Both the position numbers and the translations under genes were made by a program. Below, piece after piece: positions 16,620-25,275 of a stretch of 64,000 bases of DNA. The DNA comes from Lysobacterales bacterium (lineage in GTDB: Bacteria; Pseudomonadota; Gammaproteobacteria; Xanthomonadales; SZUA-36), in NCBI GenBank assembly GCA_013001885.1, contig JABDLD010000051.1:1-64000 (forward strand), read 5' to 3'. The notes below the pieces were generated by a model. That model was given only the letters and a program-made list of their open reading frames with translations, had not been told where the DNA came from and ran no database searches. Every line of letters begins with the position of its first letter. Position 1 is the first letter of the stretch.

Positions 16620-17791
16620 AAAAAGCAATGGTCTGCCTGGCGATAACGATGATAGCGGCGGGTTTCCTTGCCGGCTGTATGGATGGAGCTGATACAGGGA
16701 CGCAGAAATCCGCCCCTGTTCTGCCGGTGATCGTGAGCCAGGCTGAACAACGAGACGTGGCGCTTTCCGTCGAGATGGTCGGATCCACGCTCGGCACACA
16801 GGACGTTCCGATCCGCGCACGCGTCGAAGGCTTTCTGGAATCGATTGATTTTCAGGAAGGGACCTTCGTGCAAAAGGGTGATTTGCTCTACACCATTGAT
16901 GCACAGCCGTTTCAAGCCAAACTGGTAGAAGCTCAAAGCCAGCTGGCTGCCGCCCAGACCAAGCTCGCCAAGGCAGATTCTGACCTTGCCCGTATCAGGC
17001 CATTGGCGGAAATGAAGGCCGTGAGTGAGCAGGATCTTGATGGCGCCGTGGCGCAGGAAGCTGCCGCCCGTGCCGGAGTTCAAGCCAGTGAGGCGGCGGT
17101 GGACCTGGCTGAGATTGAACTGGGCTATACGCGGTTGTACGCTCCGATCGACGGGCTGATTGGCCTGACAAAGGCCAAGCCGGGTGAGTTCGTCGGCCGT
17201 GACCCCAATCCGGTCGTTCTGAACGAGCTTTCCGATATCAACCCGATCCGCGTCAGGTTCTCCATCTCTGAGCGCGAATACCTGATCCTGGCCCGCACCT
17301 ACCTTGCGGCGCAGGGTGGATTGACGAGAGAGGCGCGCAAAATGGGTGAAGGCGACAAAGACCTGGTGCTGATTCTGACGGATAGCTCCGAACATCCGCA
17401 CACCGGGCACGTGGTCGCTGCTTCTCAATCGATCAACCAGGACACCGGCACCTATACGCTGGAAGCGTCTTTTCCGAATCCAAACCTTTTGTTGCTGCCA
17501 GGCCAGTTCGCGCGGGTTCGCGCCCCTTACAAGACGCTCGACAACGTGGTCGTCATTCCACGCAAAGCAGTATCGGAATTACAGGGCCTGTTCCGGGTGT
17601 ATGTGGTCGAAGCCAATAACCAGGTAGCGGTAAGGGAAGTTACGCTGGGTCCGCAAACCGGCAACGATGTCGTGGTGGAATCGGGCCTTGAGGCCGGCGC
17701 CACCGTGATTGTGGAGGGTTTGCAGAAAATCCGGCCCGGAATGACGGTTCAACCGGTAAGCGCCTCTGCCTCTGCACCGGGCCAGGGTTAG
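16616..17791 (+). CDS. RND efflux periplasmic adaptor (AcrA/MexA type), lipoprotein
   Basis: The 391-residue protein has a lipoprotein signal with lipobox LAGC (Cys near residue 21), so it should be anchored in the inner membrane by lipid. It then has the hairpin-lipoyl-barrel order of AcrA: VRARVEGFLE-like RARVEGFLESIDF, a coiled coil with QLAAAQTKLAKADSDLARI, and the second lipoyl half with YAPIDGLIG. It joins the inner-membrane RND pump to the outer-membrane channel, both encoded next. The GTG start overlaps the stop of the upstream repeat protein. Confidence 0.93.
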   Translation: MKKAMVCLAITMIAAGFLAGCMDGADTGTQKSAPVLPVIVSQAEQRDVALSVEMVGSTLGTQDVPIRARVEGFLESIDFQEGTFVQKGDLLYTIDAQPFQAKLVEAQSQLAAAQTKLAKADSDLARIRPLAEMKAVSEQDLDGAVAQEAAARAGVQASEAAVDLAEIELGYTRLYAPIDGLIGLTKAKPGEFVGRDPNPVVLNELSDINPIRVRFSISEREYLILARTYLAAQGGLTREARKMGEGDKDLVLILTDSSEHPHTGHVVAASQSINQDTGTYTLEASFPNPNLLLLPGQFARVRAPYKTLDNVVVIPRKAVSELQGLFRVYVVEANNQVAVREVTLGPQTGNDVVVESGLEAGATVIVEGLQKIRPGMTVQPVSASASAPGQG

Positions 17792-17797
17792 CGCGTC

Positions 17798-20700
17798 ATG
17801 GCGGAGTTTTTTGTAAGACGCCCCATCGTGGCCATGGTCATTGCGATCATCATCGTGATTGTTGGCGTGGTGTCGATGGGGTCTCTTCCCGTCGCACAGT
17901 ATCCTGAAATCACGCCGCCGGAAATAGGGGTGACCGCGACCTACACCGGCGCCAATGCCGAAATCGTCGAACAGTCGGTGGCCACTCCACTGGAGCAAAA
18001 GCTCAACGGCGTCGAAAATTCGCTATACATGAAATCGGTCAACTCCAACGACGGCACGATGAATCTAACCGTTTCGTTCGAGGTGGGGTCCGATCTCGAT
18101 ATGTCCAACGTGCTGGTTCAAAACCGGGTTTCAGAAGCCCAGGCCAGTATTCCCGAAGAAGTCAAAAGGCTGGGCATCACGGTCAAGAAGAAGCTCGCAT
18201 TTCCGCTGATGCTGGTATCGCTGTATTCACCCGAGGGCACTTACGACCAGAACTTTCAGAGCAATTACCTGACGATCAATATTCTGGACGCCGTGGCGCG
18301 CATCAAGGGAGTTGGCCAGGCCAGCGTACTGGGCGGCAGTGATTACGCGATGCGCGTGTGGGTCAAGCCCGACCAGTTGGCCAAGCTGGGTCTGACGGTG
18401 CCGGATATAACGCGCGCCATCCAGGAGCAGAACGTCATTGCGCCGGCCGGCCAGATCGGCGGCCCGCCCGCCGTTCCCGGCACGCAGTTTACCTACCAGG
18501 TTAGAACCAAAGGCCGCCTCTCAACGGCCGAGGAATTTGGCAAAGTGGTCGTTCGGTCGAATCCGGACGGATCGCAGGTCAGGGTCAAGGATGTAGCTCG
18601 TGTGGAGCTGGGTACCCAGACCTATAATGCGGCCAGCCGGCTCAATGGCGGCCCTGCGGCTATCCTCGCCGTCTACCAGTTGCCCGGGGCCAATGGACTG
18701 GAGGTGGCGGCCCAGATCGAGTCGGTTATGAGGGATCTGTCGGCCGATTTTCCCGATGACATCGAATACCTGGTATCACTGGACACGACGCTGGCGATCG
18801 AGGAAGGCATCAGTGAGATCATCACCACCCTGTTCCAGGCGGTGGCTCTGGTCATCCTGGTGGTCTTTATTTTCCTACAGAACTGGCGGGCGACGTTGAT
18901 CCCCTCGCTGGCGGTGCCGGTTTCACTGATCGGCACCTTCGCGGTGTTTCCCCTGCTGGGATTTTCCATCAATACGCTTTCCCTGCTCGGCCTGGTGCTC
19001 GCTATCGGCATTGTGGTGGACGATGCGATCGTCGTCGTGGAGGCCGTGACCACGAAGATGCAAGAGGGGCTCAAGCCGAAAGCCGCGACGATTGCCGCGA
19101 TGAAGGAGGTGTCGGGCCCTATAGTTGCGACCTCACTCTCGCTGATTGCCGTGTTTGTGCCGGTAGCGGCGATGGGTGGCATCACCGGGCGGCTTTACCA
19201 GCAATTCGCGATTACCATCGCCATTTCCGTGGCCATTTCCTCGATCAATGCCCTGACCCTGAGCCCGGCGCTGAGTGCGATGCTGTTGCGGCCGCCCTCC
19301 GAGCAAAAAGCCAATTTCCTGACCCCATTTTACAACGGGTTCAATTCGGCTTTTCAGCGGGCAACGGGCAGCTACATGGGCATAGCAACCCTGTTCACGC
19401 GCAAGCTGCTGCTCAGCATCGGAACCTTGCTGATCATGATCGTGATGATGGGGGGACTGTTTGGTGTCGTGCCGGGCGGATTCGTGCCTGAGGAGGATCA
19501 GGGATATTTCCTGGTGAACGTCCAGCTGCCCGATGCGGCCTCGCTGGAAAGAACCGATGCCGTGACGAGAAAAGTCGAGGCGATGCTGGTCGGCGCAGAT
19601 GGGGTTGATTCAGTCACCGCCGTGGCGGGCTACAGCCTGCTGACCTCTTCGTTGTCACCGAACAATGCCTTCCTGTTCGTTTCGTTGGAACACTGGGCTG
19701 AGCGGGACAGCACACAGCTTCATGTCAACAATATCATCCAGCAGATGAACCGGAAGTTTGCCATGGGCATCCCTGAAGCCATGGTATTCGCGTTCGGTCC
19801 GCCGGCCATCCCGGGGCTGGGCACCGGTTCGGGTTTCAGCATGATGCTGCAGGACCGCGGCGGTAATACGCCCGGCTATCTCGCCGAACAGGCGCAGGCT
19901 TTTATGGACGAGGCCAGGCAACGCCCGGAAATCGGCAATGTGAACTCAACTTTTCGGGCTAATGTGCCGCAAATCTACGCGGACGTAGACCGCGACAAAG
20001 TGCTGAAACTGGGCGTGTCTCCGGCGGATGTAAATACAACGCTCGGGTCTTTTCTGGGCGGCGCCTACGTCAATGATTTCAACCGTTTCGGGCGGTTGTA
20101 CAAGGTGTACGTCCAGGCCGAACCGGAATACCGTTCTGATCCGAGTGACATTCGCTATTTCTTCGTCCGTGGCAATACCGGAGAGACCGTGCCGCTCTCG
20201 GCTCTGGTTACGACTTCATCCACCCAGGGTCCGGAGTACACGAACCGGTTCAACCTGTTTCGCGCCGCGGAACTGACCGGTTCACCTGCGCCAGGTTACA
20301 GCTCGGATCAGGCACTGGATGCTTTGGAGCAGGTGGCTGCAAAGACCCTGCCAACCGACATGACCTATTCCTGGAACGCGATGAGTTTCCAGGAACGGGC
20401 GGCCGCCGGGTCCGGTTCAACCGTATTTTTGCTGGCGCTTCTGTTTGTTTTCCTGATCCTTGCCGCGCAATATGAAAGCTGGTCCCTGCCGGTGGGTGTG
20501 CTGCTCGGCACCCCGATTGCCATATTTGGCGCAATGGCCGGGTTGTGGATCAGCGGGTTGTTTCTGCCCGGTTACCAAAACAATGTTTTCGCCCAGATCG
20601 GCTTGGTGATGCTGATCGGAATGGCCGCCAAGAACGCGATCCTGATCGTGGAGTTTGCCAAGCTGAAGTCGGATGAGGGGCTGTCAGCCCTCGATGCGGC

Positions 20701-20968
20701 ATTGTCCGCCGCCAGGGACCGCTTCAGGCCGATCCTGATGACGGCATTCTCTTTCATCCTGGGCGTACTGCCCCTGTTGATTGCGAGCGGGGCCGGAGCT
20801 GAGGCACGCAAGGTCATGGGCATGACCGTATTTTCGGGAATGCTGGCGGCAACGGTGCTCGGGGTGCTGATCATTCCGGCACTTTATGTTCTGGTTGAGC
20901 GTATTACCGGTCGGGACAAACCTTCGTCGGCCGCTTCGTCTGAGTCGTCAGCGAGGCCGGCCGAATGA
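17798..20968 (+). CDS. RND multidrug efflux pump, HAE1 (AcrB/MexB) type
   Basis: The 1056-residue inner-membrane protein has the RND plan: a helix at the start (PIVAMVIAIIIVIVG), a large periplasmic loop, six helices, a second loop and six more. The proton-relay aspartates lie in TM4 (GIVVDDAIVVVEAV), and the TM10 lysine region is present in GMAAKNAILIVEFAK. GSGFSMMLQDRGG is typical of the drug-binding porter domain. It exports hydrophobic drugs, dyes or detergents using proton force, as a trimer with the adaptor and channel next to it. No TetR-type repressor is encoded in the cluster, unlike many acr or mex loci. Confidence 0.97.
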   Translation: MAEFFVRRPIVAMVIAIIIVIVGVVSMGSLPVAQYPEITPPEIGVTATYTGANAEIVEQSVATPLEQKLNGVENSLYMKSVNSNDGTMNLTVSFEVGSDLDMSNVLVQNRVSEAQASIPEEVKRLGITVKKKLAFPLMLVSLYSPEGTYDQNFQSNYLTINILDAVARIKGVGQASVLGGSDYAMRVWVKPDQLAKLGLTVPDITRAIQEQNVIAPAGQIGGPPAVPGTQFTYQVRTKGRLSTAEEFGKVVVRSNPDGSQVRVKDVARVELGTQTYNAASRLNGGPAAILAVYQLPGANGLEVAAQIESVMRDLSADFPDDIEYLVSLDTTLAIEEGISEIITTLFQAVALVILVVFIFLQNWRATLIPSLAVPVSLIGTFAVFPLLGFSINTLSLLGLVLAIGIVVDDAIVVVEAVTTKMQEGLKPKAATIAAMKEVSGPIVATSLSLIAVFVPVAAMGGITGRLYQQFAITIAISVAISSINALTLSPALSAMLLRPPSEQKANFLTPFYNGFNSAFQRATGSYMGIATLFTRKLLLSIGTLLIMIVMMGGLFGVVPGGFVPEEDQGYFLVNVQLPDAASLERTDAVTRKVEAMLVGADGVDSVTAVAGYSLLTSSLSPNNAFLFVSLEHWAERDSTQLHVNNIIQQMNRKFAMGIPEAMVFAFGPPAIPGLGTGSGFSMMLQDRGGNTPGYLAEQAQAFMDEARQRPEIGNVNSTFRANVPQIYADVDRDKVLKLGVSPADVNTTLGSFLGGAYVNDFNRFGRLYKVYVQAEPEYRSDPSDIRYFFVRGNTGETVPLSALVTTSSTQGPEYTNRFNLFRAAELTGSPAPGYSSDQALDALEQVAAKTLPTDMTYSWNAMSFQERAAAGSGSTVFLLALLFVFLILAAQYESWSLPVGVLLGTPIAIFGAMAGLWISGLFLPGYQNNVFAQIGLVMLIGMAAKNAILIVEFAKLKSDEGLSALDAALSAARDRFRPILMTAFSFILGVLPLLIASGAGAEARKVMGMTVFSGMLAATVLGVLIIPALYVLVERITGRDKPSSAASSESSARPAE

Positions 20969-22383
20969 GGAGAGTCTGCCGTTCACTTTTGATCAGCACC
21001 GCCACCGTGATACTGGCCTCCTGTACGATGGGGCCGGACTACAAACGCCCCGAAGTGCCGGTACCCGACACGTTCCGGTCCTCCACGGCGAACGGTGAGT
21101 CGATCGCCAACCTGGAATGGTGGGAGCTGTTCGATGACGCCGACCTCGTAGATCTGATCGAAATGGCTCTCGCAAACAACCGGGAACTTGCGATTGCTAC
21201 TGCACGCATCGAAGAGGCGCGCGCATCGCTCGGTTTTGTCCGCGCTGATCAATTTCCGAATCTGGGCGGTTCCGCCGGAGCCTCCCGCGGAAACCAGATT
21301 CCCGGTATAGGCGTTCCCGGTGGCGTAAACGACAGTTTTGTATTGGCTGCCGATCTGAGTTTCGAAGTGGATCTCTGGGGTAAACTGCGGCGATCGACAG
21401 AGGCGGCGCGGGCTGAATTGTTGTCCACGGTCGAGGCGCGGAATGTGGTTACGATCACACTGATTGCCGACGTGGCCAGTATCTACCTGCTGTTGCTCGA
21501 TCTGGATGACCGCGTAGAAATCGCCGAGCGAACCAGGCAGACGCGTGAGGACGCGCTGAGACTCATCGAGGCGCGGTTCGACCGGGGCACGGTTCCGCTG
21601 ATCGACGTCAACCAGGCGCAGATCGAATTGGCCGACGCTATCGCTGAAAAGGCGGCTCTGGAACGGCAGCGGGGGCTCGCGGAAAACTCGCTCAGCGTCC
21701 TGTTGGGGCGAAATCCCGGTCCGATTCAGAGAAGCCTGGATAATCCTGTTTCCGCGCTGAAAATCCCCGCAATTCCCGCTGGCCTGCCGTCAGAGCTGTT
21801 GGAAAGGCGGCCCGATATTCGACAGGCGTCACAGGAGCTTGCAGCGCAGACGGCACGAATCGGCGTCGCCGAGGCCTTGCGATTTCCGTCGTTGTCATTG
21901 ACCGGGTCACTGGGCCTGGCCAGCGACGATCTCAACGGCTTTATTTCCAGCGACAACAAGGTCTGGGGAATCAGCGCCAACCTGCTGGGGCCGCTGTTCG
22001 ACGCCGGAAGGAACAGGTCGCGGGTCGAAGCGGAACGCGCCAGGACTGAACAACTTCTGGGCACTTACCAGTTGACCGTGCTGCGCTCATTCCAGGAGGT
22101 TGACGACGCGTTAATCGAAATCAGCACCTACCGGCAGGAAGCCGAGGCCCGCGAAGCACAGGTAAGGGCAGCGAGCAGCGCGGCTATGTTATCCCGTGCC
22201 CGCTATGACGGCGGCGTAACCAGCTACCTCGAAGTGCTTGAGTCCGAGCGCTCCCTGTTCCGCGCCGAGTTACTGGCGTCATCAACGCGCAGGGCGCAGG
22301 TCGTTTCAATCGTCGGTCTTTACAAGGCGCTGGGCGGCGGCTGGGTGAACGACGCATCTGAAGCAGAACCGGATACTCCCTAA
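20965..22383 (+). CDS. Outer-membrane efflux channel, NodT/OprM family lipoprotein
   Basis: The 472-residue protein has a lipobox ILASC near residue 17 and the opening GPDYKRPEVPVP that is characteristic of NodT/OprM channels, followed by two outer-membrane-efflux repeats with long periplasmic coiled coils (for example LAIATARIEEARASLG and QASQELAAQTARIGVAEA). It overlaps the pump gene by four bases (ATGA). With the adaptor and pump it completes a tripartite export system across both membranes. Confidence 0.95.
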   Translation: MRRVCRSLLISTATVILASCTMGPDYKRPEVPVPDTFRSSTANGESIANLEWWELFDDADLVDLIEMALANNRELAIATARIEEARASLGFVRADQFPNLGGSAGASRGNQIPGIGVPGGVNDSFVLAADLSFEVDLWGKLRRSTEAARAELLSTVEARNVVTITLIADVASIYLLLLDLDDRVEIAERTRQTREDALRLIEARFDRGTVPLIDVNQAQIELADAIAEKAALERQRGLAENSLSVLLGRNPGPIQRSLDNPVSALKIPAIPAGLPSELLERRPDIRQASQELAAQTARIGVAEALRFPSLSLTGSLGLASDDLNGFISSDNKVWGISANLLGPLFDAGRNRSRVEAERARTEQLLGTYQLTVLRSFQEVDDALIEISTYRQEAEAREAQVRAASSAAMLSRARYDGGVTSYLEVLESERSLFRAELLASSTRRAQVVSIVGLYKALGGGWVNDASEAEPDTP

Positions 22384-22449
22384 TTCCGGCCATTCTGAAT
22401 GAATGGGCTTCGGCCTGGGCAGGGTCGCACTGCGGTCCGAATCCTGCTG

Positions 22450-23349
22450 TCAGTCCTGGCCGGCAGACCCCAAGACTGCTTTTTGCCGTGCCCTCAGCGT
22501 GATGACCAGGATGCCGGTAATTACCAGTGCACCGCCAAGCAACAGGCGCGCTCCGGGCTTGTCGCCCCAGAAGATAATGCCGAAAATTACGGCGAGCACA
22601 GGAGTGAGTTGCAGGTAGGGCATCACGCTGCTGACGGGATGCCGCTGAACCAGGAAGAAAAACAGCCCGTGCCCCACCAGGGAGGCCATCACGGTGGAGT
22701 AGGCGACGCTCGCCCAGTGTTGCCATTGCGCTGATCTGATCGTTTCCAGCTGGCCCTGTTCGGCGAGCAGCGTTGCAGCGAGCAGCAGCGGAAGCGCAAT
22801 GACCGCCGTCCACGCCTGAAAGCTCAGCACCCCTACTCCCTTGATGCCGCGCTGATAGATCGATCCCAGCGCCTGGAACAGGGCCGAAGCGAGTGTTATC
22901 GCCAGAACGTCGGTCTGCCTCAGTACCAGCGGGTCGAAACCGATGACCAGAACCCCGAGAAACGCGAGCAGGGTTGCCGCCAGAGTTTTCCAGCCGACCG
23001 CTTCTTTCATCAGGATCATCGCGAGCACCACGGCTATCGGGATGTAAGTCTGCTGAACTATGGCAACGGTCGAAACATCCTCTGAACGTGACAGCGCCCA
23101 GAACATGAAAGTGAAGTGAAGGGCGCCAATCAACAGGCACACGCTGATCAGACGAAGCCACTGGCCGGGTGGTGGCCGGCGAATGAAGGGCAGCAAAATG
23201 ATCAGCAGCAGCGTGAAGCGCAGAATCATGAAAAGGAAAGGTGAAAAATGCTGCATACCGCTGGCGCCGGCGATGAAGTTTCCGGCCCAAACGATACAAA
23301 TGACGAGGACAAATACCAGGTCACGCAGGGGCATGCTGAAAGAAGACAT
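22450..23349 (-). CDS. DMT-family transporter (two EamA domains)
   Basis: The 299-residue protein is made of ten predicted helices in two EamA halves of about 140 residues each. The first half opens with LVFVLVICIVWAGNFIAG, the second includes SLVGHGLFFFLVQRHPVS and VLAVIFGIIFWGDKPG. Members move amino acids, nucleotides or other metabolites, usually outwards; substrate here is unknown. It faces the OprM-like gene tail to tail. No Shine-Dalgarno is visible before the ATG, and a TAnnnT box lies six bases upstream. Confidence 0.9.
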   Translation of the reverse strand: MSSFSMPLRDLVFVLVICIVWAGNFIAGASGMQHFSPFLFMILRFTLLLIILLPFIRRPPPGQWLRLISVCLLIGALHFTFMFWALSRSEDVSTVAIVQQTYIPIAVVLAMILMKEAVGWKTLAATLLAFLGVLVIGFDPLVLRQTDVLAITLASALFQALGSIYQRGIKGVGVLSFQAWTAVIALPLLLAATLLAEQGQLETIRSAQWQHWASVAYSTVMASLVGHGLFFFLVQRHPVSSVMPYLQLTPVLAVIFGIIFWGDKPGARLLLGGALVITGILVITLRARQKAVLGSAGQD

Positions 23350-23355
23350 GTTTTT

Positions 23356-23361
23356 ACAGTA
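23356..23361 (-). promoter_or_regulatory. -10-like box TACTGT before the DMT gene
   Basis: On the minus strand TACTGT is followed by six bases (AAAAAC) and then the ATG at 23349. It keeps only the core T-A-x-x-x-T of the -10 consensus, so alone it is weak. It has the same six-base spacing as the other candidate leaderless starts in the window. Confidence 0.25.
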
Positions 23362-23448
23362 TGGGGCTAAATCGAGGCGGCGTGAAGCCCGTTTTTTCGT
23401 TGAAATAGAGCGGGGAAGCGGGTAACGTCAGAGGCTAAATGAATCGCC

Positions 23449-23916
23449 ATGGAGTACTACAGAATGATAAGCAGTCAAGCCCCGATTACAGGTCGCAGCC
23501 TCAATAATGCAAAACGTCTGGCTGTATTCCTGCTTGCGGTTTGCTTCCTGTCGCTCGCCGGCTGCGGCAGCACCAAGGTGTACACCGCCAATAAGACCAT
23601 TACGTATAAGGGCGATCTGTACAACATGTCCAACGTGCAGAAGATCAGTACCCGGGTCGAGGGCAGGTTGCCTAACGGTGACGTGCGAAACATGAAAGGC
23701 ATGGACAGCAAAGCGGTGGGGGCGCTTCTGAAAGAGGGCTCACCGATACTCGTGACCACGGCTGTGGATATGGACAGCCAGGAAATGGTCTACGAACGCC
23801 GCAGTATCACCAGATCATCCGAATTTTCCAGCATGGTGAAGAGGATGCAAAGCGCCTCGAAAAAAATCTCGAGGTTCATGGCAAACAAGAAATCGACCCA
23901 GCTGAGGCTGAAGTAA
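23449..23916 (+). CDS. Lipoprotein of unknown function
   Basis: A 155-residue protein with a lipobox SLAGC (Cys39 from the ATG at 23449; an ATG at 23464 would give a shorter, more typical leader). The mature part, about 116 residues, is rich in Lys, Ser and Thr and basic at the C-terminus. I do not recognise it. It lies between divergent DMT and convergent radical SAM genes, so it is monocistronic. The stop is only two bases from the end of the radical SAM gene. Confidence 0.72.
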   Translation: MEYYRMISSQAPITGRSLNNAKRLAVFLLAVCFLSLAGCGSTKVYTANKTITYKGDLYNMSNVQKISTRVEGRLPNGDVRNMKGMDSKAVGALLKEGSPILVTTAVDMDSQEMVYERRSITRSSEFSSMVKRMQSASKKISRFMANKKSTQLRLK

Positions 23917-23918
23917 GG

Positions 23919-24809
23919 TTACAAACCCCGCATCCATTCCGGGCGCAGGCTCACCGCGCCCGGTTGTTCCAATGCGGCCTGCACCGTCTGCAAAAGCCGG
24001 CTTTTGTCCCGGTTCAGCGTACCCTTGAGCACCAGGTAATTCGAAGCATGATCGCTTCTGAAAATCGTATTCTTCAGTTCCAGTGAATCAAGCAAACAGC
24101 GCATTTCCCGGAACAGGCCCGCCTGGTCGAGGGGCTCAAATTCGCCTTTGAAACCCGACTGATAACGCTCGGTGCCGGCGGGAAAGCTGACCACGAGCGT
24201 GGACAGGTATTCCGGCTGTGCCCGGTTCATCAGGCGGGCGGAGTTGACTGCGTGCTGCTCGCTGTAAAGCTTTCCGCCCATGCCGTTGAGTATCATCACT
24301 GAACTTCTGGAGCCGGAGGACTTGATTTTCTGCAGCGCGGCCAGGGAACTGTCGAAAGTTTCGCCCTTTTTCACTTTTTCCAGCACGAGGTCGTCACCGG
24401 ATTCACAACCGACATAAAACAGGTTCAGACCAAGCGCGCCCAATTCCGAGAGTTCCGCAACCGTCTTGTGCTTCAGGTTGCGCGGCAGGCAGTAAGAGGA
24501 AACCCGCTGTACATCCGGCAGATAGTGTTGGATGGCGTCCATGATCTGTTTAAGCCGGCGAAATGAAAGCGTCATGGCGTCGCCGTCAGCCAGAAATATG
24601 CGCCGCACCGGCATGCCGGTGCCGGAAACAGCCTTCAGTTCCTGTTCGATCTGGCTTTGCTTCTTCAGGTGAAAACGTTTCTGTTCCTGCGTATACATTT
24701 CACAAAAAGTGCACTGGTTCCAGGAACAGCCATTGGTCACCTGCAGGATCAGGCTCCGCGCCTCCGAGGGCGGACGGAACACGGGCTCTATGTGAGGCAG
24801 TTGGATCAC
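23919..24809 (-). CDS. Radical SAM protein
   Basis: The 296-residue protein carries the cluster-binding cysteines as Cys28, Cys33 and Cys36 in NGCSWNQCTFC, the Cx4Cx2C spacing of the COG1032-type radical SAM group. FLADGDAMTLS and LNLFYVGCESGDD are the expected later SAM-binding segments. It likely binds a 4Fe-4S cluster and cleaves SAM, but no accessory domain or neighbour reveals the substrate. The GTG start is the only start that keeps the conserved RPPSEA segment; it has no spaced Shine-Dalgarno and follows TATTCT by six bases. Confidence 0.88.
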   Translation of the reverse strand: MIQLPHIEPVFRPPSEARSLILQVTNGCSWNQCTFCEMYTQEQKRFHLKKQSQIEQELKAVSGTGMPVRRIFLADGDAMTLSFRRLKQIMDAIQHYLPDVQRVSSYCLPRNLKHKTVAELSELGALGLNLFYVGCESGDDLVLEKVKKGETFDSSLAALQKIKSSGSRSSVMILNGMGGKLYSEQHAVNSARLMNRAQPEYLSTLVVSFPAGTERYQSGFKGEFEPLDQAGLFREMRCLLDSLELKNTIFRSDHASNYLVLKGTLNRDKSRLLQTVQAALEQPGAVSLRPEWMRGL

Positions 24810-24815
24810 CCTTTT

Positions 24816-24821
24816 AGAATA
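24816..24821 (-). promoter_or_regulatory. -10-like box TATTCT before the radical SAM gene
   Basis: On the minus strand TATTCT (four of six matches) is followed by AAAAGG and then the GTG at 24809. The AGG abuts the start codon and cannot serve as a ribosome site at zero spacing. Consistent with a leaderless transcript. Confidence 0.35.
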
Positions 24822-24850
24822 AGGCTTTACCCGGCTGTTTCATATCATTG

Positions 24851-25136
24851 TCACTCCCACAGCGGCATCAATTCTTTCGCATCTGCGATCGCGTCTGTGC
24901 GAACCGGGTCGTTCATCACCGTGAAATCGACGAGTTCCAGCTCTGAATTCCCCGGAAGCGTGACCTGCGTTACATCATAAGTTATGCAATGAAAACTCAG
25001 CATCGAGGTGGTGCCGCACTGTGGCCTGGGGATTCTCTCCGGCCTGACAAGCCAACTCGGTGGCGTCAGCTGTCGCGAGGCCAGGCCAGGTTAAAGCCAG
25101 AGAAAGGGCCAGAGATATGCTCCAGGTTTTTAACAT
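24851..25136 (-). pseudogene. Small exported protein gene broken by a frameshift
   Basis: The ATG at 25136 has a strong ribosome site (AAGGAG, eight bases spacing) and a clear signal peptide (SLALSLALTWPGLATA), but the frame stops at 24975 after about 53 residues. Another frame continues with protein-like sequence (YDVTQVTLPGNSELELVDF, then DAKELMPLWE) to a stop at 24851. The total span is 286 bases, one more than a multiple of three, so a one-base insertion would explain it. It may be a true pseudogene, a sequencing or assembly error, or a programmed shift. The product would be about 94 residues, exported, function unknown. Confidence 0.5.
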
Positions 25137-25275
25137 GGAATATTCTCCTTGCATCCAGAGCCTCAATATAGAACGCTGATCGGGAAAGTTATGCTCATTT
25201 TGCTGTAGGTGATCGGCTGAACCCTCCCGGGGTTAGCAAGTCACATACAGTGAAAGTTGAAGGAGTGGAGAAGCG

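Noticed and set aside
22184-23299. 371-codon minus-strand frame across the DMT gene and end of the OprM-like gene
   Set aside because: It overlaps two recognised genes in other frames and gives an Arg/His/Pro-rich product with no family resemblance.
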